Shown here in pieces: positions 59,723 to 64,000 of a stretch of DNA of 64,000 nt; position 1 is the first letter of the stretch; the number at the start of each line of letters is the position of its first letter. The stretch lies in the NCBI GenBank assembly GCA_022225965.2, contig JAKJXP020000030.1, forward strand, positions 124,001 through 188,000. The letters run 5' to 3'. The DNA is from Diatrype stigma (taxonomy: Eukaryota > Ascomycota > Sordariomycetes > Xylariales > Diatrypaceae). The position numbers and the translations under genes were made by a program. The notes below the pieces were generated by a model. The model saw only the letters and a list, made by a program, of their open reading frames with translations, did not search any database and was not told where the DNA came from.

Positions 59723-59734
59723 CCAATCTATTGG
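59723..59734. promoter_or_regulatory. Inverted CCAAT pair upstream of hapB
   Basis: CCAAT (59723-59727) and ATTGG (59730-59734) face each other two bases apart, about 306-317 bases before the hapB ATG. A CCAAT-complex target in the promoter of its own subunit would allow autoregulation. Confidence 0.5.
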
Positions 59735-62700
59735 TTATGCGTGGATGAGCTGGCAACCGTTGATGTGGTAGGTGCACCAAAGTAACCGCACCACGGCATA
59801 TGCAAGAGGAGTGCAGCTTGCGGGGCGATATCAAAGTGGCTGAGGACCTCTGGTACAGAGAAACAGAGGCGAGCAGCCACGTGAGATAGGATAGATATGT
59901 GGAAACGTGAGGCTTTCCAGATCAATGACGCGCCTGTCGCGATGGTGCTGTGCGGGAGCGGGTAGCCTGGCGAAACAGCTTGGTAGTGCTATCTTCCCAG
60001 GGCCTCTTTCAAACAGCTATTCGACTGTGGAGATCTATCCAACCAACGGCATTAGATTCGCTGTTTTAAGTATAAGAAAGGAACTCGGGTGATGTGAGGG
60101 GATGGAGGGGTGAGCAGTCGTCCTCTTCCGCGCCTTGGGCTACCACTTGATGCGCTGGCATGCATGACGGAATATGCACGAGCAGGGCCCCACCTTGTCC
60201 AGCTCAGCAACACAAGAGGTCCAACTTGTCGCAGTGGCGCAAGGCAGGTCTGCCCAGCTACGAGACCCTTCCTGCGAAGAAGCACCTGATGCCCTGATGC
60301 CCATGGGCAAAAAGCTAGGCTTCGTCCCAAAAAGCTCCATGCGACGTTGATGAGTCTTGAGGCTGCAGCAAAGCGATTGGCGAGAGAGAAGATGCGGGTA
60401 CCCAAGACCACATGCGACGCGCATATGCGTGAGTTCTTCCTGGGAGAGCAAGTGGAGTACAAGCCCACCCCAAGGGCAGGAAAGAGGTGTGCATAGAAAA
60501 AAGGCACAGGGGAAGAAATGGGAAAGCTCACGCAAAGCTACGTAAGAGTGGATGGTCTCTCTGGTGGAGGAGTTTGCGGGCTGGGGAGGGTAAACCCGAT
60601 CTTCAGGCCAGGCCTAGTGGACGAGGAAAGAAGATGGTGTGTAAGAGATGGTGTGCGGATGTATCGTTGCAGACGAGAGGACGGAGCAGCGGGCATCGAT
60701 ATGCAGCGTAGAAAATGGAAAAAGAAAGACATACCTAGGTAACTACCCAAATCCCGAGTGATTGGATTTTCCCTGCACGTTGTGCCGGACCGATGGAAAT
60801 GTGCCCTCTGGTAGGGAGCAATCAGGTCAGTACATCGTCGAGAACATCCACGATACTGGTCAGGAAGCAGGGGGGAGGGAATGAAGTCAACATTGAAAGC
60901 GAAACGCAGTCCTGGGAGAGTCCATATAGCGCTAGACATGACGGTATATATGTATATATCATCAACAAGCCGCGTTTCACAAACAATATACTACAACGGG
61001 CCCATAATAACGCAAGACCCGCAACGGATTATAGCTGACGGTACATATGCGCCAGGATGGGCTGGTACCGGTAGGCAGTGGTAGTAGTGGTGGTAGCGGC
61101 TCGGCGTTGACTATACACCACCGAGCGAGGTTGGGGGGGAGGGGGGTCATGAAGGGTCTCAGGTACACAGAACTTACCAAAAGCCTGTCGCGTTGAAATG
61201 CCTCAACTTAATGCGCCTTGTAAACACAAAGCGTTTGGGGCGACGATACAGTCCTGATGGAATGGGAAGAGAACCAAGGAATTTCCGTCCGCAGAGGAGT
61301 TCGATCACCTGACGGGAATAATAGGACCAATGATGGTGGTGAAGCTGGTTCTATCGACAGTGATAGGCTTCCTGGTGTCGCGATGCCCTGGATATTGTGC
61401 GGGCACGAAAATTTATCGTTGATTTGCTGGCGTTGTGGGTTTTCTGGGCTTCCCGTTTTGCGCTGGACTGCTGACTGGCTAATCCGACCTCAGCTTCTGG
61501 GGTCAGTTTAGTCCTTCCGCATCGAGGAACGAGGAACAAAATAGAAGGTAGAGCAGGAACAATGTCACTGGACAATGCCCTTTAACGTAAAACAAACAAG
61601 GTGGAATTATAAACTTGCACGAGTAGATCATAGGTAGATTGGTATAGGTAAGATGAACAAAAGAAAAGACCCAACTTACAAATAGATGACCCTAATGGAG
61701 ATGAAAGAGCAATATAGCTCTTAGTTGTCTTTGCAACGGCAGCACTGATGGCGGAAAGGGTCTATAGCTGCTAGTCTAAGAGACAGATGGTATGCGCTGC
61801 TCAAGCTAATTGGGCGGCGGGCGTCGGAGCTGCTTGCGTTGTCGTTGGCAGCAACAATGTCGCGATCTCGCGTTGCAACGGCCGCTTTACTAATTATTGG
61901 TAGACCCTCCTTGCTTACGCAGTATTGGGTAGGTGGAGAGGTAAATATAGATAGGCCAGGACGGACTCGGCAGTCGCGTGTGCAGATGCTGCGGATGGTA
62001 GATAGATATGTAGATGATGTCTATCTATCTATACCTTGTGTGCTAGCGGGCGTTTCTACAGTGCACGCACCTACGTCTGCTTCTGTGGTGTATCTGTGGT
62101 GTCTGCGTGGGTATACTTGGATATATGCAATACCAAGTCAAGTATATCAGATAGGCTTTGTTGCTTCTTGAATCTTGATCAATTAGATCAACGAATTGAG
62201 GAATTCCCGAAGCTGACTGGCTGGCTGGGTAGAGCTTAGGTGTATGTAGAGGTACGGAAGGTACAGTCGGTACAGTCGGGACAGGCTGTAAGCTCTAGAA
62301 GCAGTGCTTGTGTTGTGTTGTGTGTATGTGTGTGTGTAGGTAGTGTGTGTGTATGTGCCTGCCTCTGCCTGCTGTGCGAGTAATGCGTAGCGGATAAAAT
62401 TGGCGACCAGAGTCCAGTAGAAACAAAGCCTGGAGAGCTCTCAAGGTTCCGACTGGTCCAAATCAATGCTTGGATCTGATTTGACGCTGGAGATAAGTTT
62501 CAGAAATAAAGTCCCTTTTTGGGAATGCGCTCAAGTTTCTGTTGGATGGAAAGTGGCCGGAGGAATGGCAATTGATTCGATGGTTTTTTTGGTGTCGGTG
62601 GATCGAGAGAAAATTGATTGGCGAGAAAGGGTGGCAGAGACGAGTAAAAATCGAGGGAAGCCCGGGAGGGGCGAGAGGTTTTAATGGGGCTGCCTTCAGT

Positions 62701-62810
62701 GACTAATCACTGGCCCTGCTCAAATCATCCAAGGTGGAAGGTGGGGCGTCGCTAGTCTAATCTGAACTTTGAAGTCCCGAACTTCCAGTGCAGATGGCAG
62801 TCAAGGCAGT

Positions 62811-62858
62811 GCTAACGAATGTTGCTAACGAATGTTGCTAACGAACATTGCTAACGTT
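62811..62858 (+). repeat. 13-base tandem repeat GCTAACGAATGTT
   Basis: Two exact copies, one with two changes (GCTAACGAACATT), and a partial fourth copy. Confidence 0.88.
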
Positions 62859-63060
62859 AATGGAATCGCTAGTGTGTGATGAATCGCCGTGATCTATGCG
62901 TGTGCACACGTACTGGGTACTGGTTACTGGTGATATGACTTTCCAGGCTGCCAGGTTTGTTTTGATATTCAATTTGGGATCTCTACGTACATGCATACTA
63001 TAGAACGTGACCAGGCTACGTACAGGTATGTATGTATGTATGTGTCTGGCCGAGGTCTGT

Positions 63061-63096
63061 CTGCTATGGCCTGCTATGGCCTGCTATGGCCTGCTA
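63061..63096 (+). repeat. 10-base tandem repeat CTGCTATGGC
   Basis: Three exact copies followed by a partial copy (CTGCTA). Confidence 0.9.
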
Positions 63097-64000
63097 CTGA
63101 AGTCATTGCTGATAGCCATCAACCTAGCTGCCAGCCTTGGACCGATAACTGGGGATGGCAGCGGAGATGCGCAAGGCGTTGCGAGGGGTCCAGTGGAGGT
63201 GGGCTTGGAAGATGCGAGCTTCATGTTTGGATGTTGGGCTGCCTTTCGATATTGCGTTGAAGGGCGAGTGTATGTACAGAGCTCTCATGTACCCAACATG
63301 GATCTGCTCGCAGATTTACACCCATATCCACCTGAGGCCTACATACACTACATGCTTTGGTACTTAGTGCTATGGTGCATGTCAGGGAGAGCGCTAGGTA
63401 TTCTCGGATAGGCAGACTCGTATATGCGTGTCATACCAGAATGGACCAAAGTATCTGAAATGTCAAGATACCACATGCAGGCCTAACATCAGGTTAATTG
63501 CAATGTCAGTGTTAAGTTTATTGCCAGTTATTGCTTGATTAAGAACCGCATGCAGTTCTTCTTCTGGTTAATATCACGTCTCTGTGCATCTCGAGATATT
63601 CATGAGATTCCAGATCTGTACAGAGAAAGCCGTTGTAGTTGACTGCAGCCCGATGAATCCGAACCTAAATCTCTGAGATCCTTCGTTGGTTTCTTCATGC
63701 AACGTTCTGTTCCCTCTTTCGAAGTGAAAAGTTTTGGCAAGAAAAACAGCGGAGATGCTACATAATCGACAGGGTTCCACCGACCTCATACAGTATGTCA
63801 CGATTATCTATACGGTGACGGGCTGAAGAATCCTCATTCGGAATCTTGGCAGGCTGGCGGCTGGTCTGGTAACATGCGCTCGACTGCCTGACTGCTTGAG
63901 CATACGTAGAGGAGTGAGGACTTTTCTGTCGGACTGCGGACAGGGTTGGAGCTGTCTGTGTTGCTCGAATTCCAAGGTTGGCTCCCCGTCACCATTCTGC

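Larger units (their letters stand above)
59418..64000. other. Long terminal region without a supported gene
   Basis: 4.6 kb, starting with the hapB promoter and possible 5' leader. Open frames up to about 160 codons exist (for example minus 60052-60531, plus 63007-63411), but none has recognisable motifs or coding-like composition. Contains an exact TACCTAGGTA (60732-60741), a GT/GTGT tract near 62312-62355, and two tandem repeats listed separately. A 5' leader intron of hapB or a non-coding transcript could lie here. Confidence 0.45.

Overview
The window is nuclear DNA of a filamentous ascomycete, most likely a Sordariomycete. Evidence: genes are split by short introns (about 48-100 nt) with GT..AG ends and CTAAC-type branch sites, and the products are typical fungal ones (Hsp78, HapB, a Bub1/Mad3 kinase, 3-hydroxyanthranilate dioxygenase, a large ABC-C transporter). 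The first 4.3 kb is extremely AT-rich, poor in CA/TG and rich in TA, the footprint of repeat-induced point mutation (RIP). No prokaryotic, plasmid or phage features were seen.

Layout. 1-4335: RIP-mutated repeat holding a dead LINE-type reverse transcriptase remnant (minus). 4879-7272: mitochondrial Hsp78. 8321-11242: large uncharacterised protein. 12107-12676: small Gly/Lys-rich protein. 13623-14364: 3-hydroxyanthranilate dioxygenase (3 exons). 15451-16744: alpha/beta hydrolase (4 exons). 17792-18739 (minus): GNAT-fold protein resembling autoinducer synthases. 20574-22620: 2-oxoglutarate/Fe(II) oxygenase broken by a one-base shift in a G run. 22997-28337 (minus): 14-exon ABC-C transporter (1478 aa by my splice model), divergent from a short-chain dehydrogenase (28801-29908). 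30112-31435 (minus): OGG1, divergent from the large subunit of splicing factor U2AF (32086-34092). 35630-36478: TenA-like protein with a CAG repeat. 37223-40961: BUB1 kinase. 42032-43195: ornithine cyclodeaminase/mu-crystallin homologue. 44005-45403 (minus): APN1. 48773-51127: MFS transporter. 51849-54740: PSO2/SNM1 nuclease. 55496-56644 (minus): LSM2, whose first intron holds an assembly gap. 58455-59417 (minus): HapB. After about 59.4 kb I see no gene I can defend.

Most genes are ordinary housekeeping genes with unrelated neighbours. Two groupings stand out. Three DNA repair genes (OGG1, APN1, PSO2) lie within 25 kb without being co-transcribed. From 20.5 to 29.9 kb an oxygenase, an ABC exporter and a dehydrogenase sit side by side, which looks like accessory metabolism, but no backbone synthase is present. 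Intergenic regions carry short recurrent palindrome-like words (TACTTCGTA, TACCTAGGTA) and small tandem repeats.

I found no clearly novel multi-gene system. The best leads are the bacterial-looking GNAT gene, the frameshifted oxygenase, a probable GC-AG intron in the transporter, the enriched 9-mer and an inverted CCAAT pair upstream of hapB. Exon borders come from reading splice signals and phase by eye; no alignment or transcript data were used.
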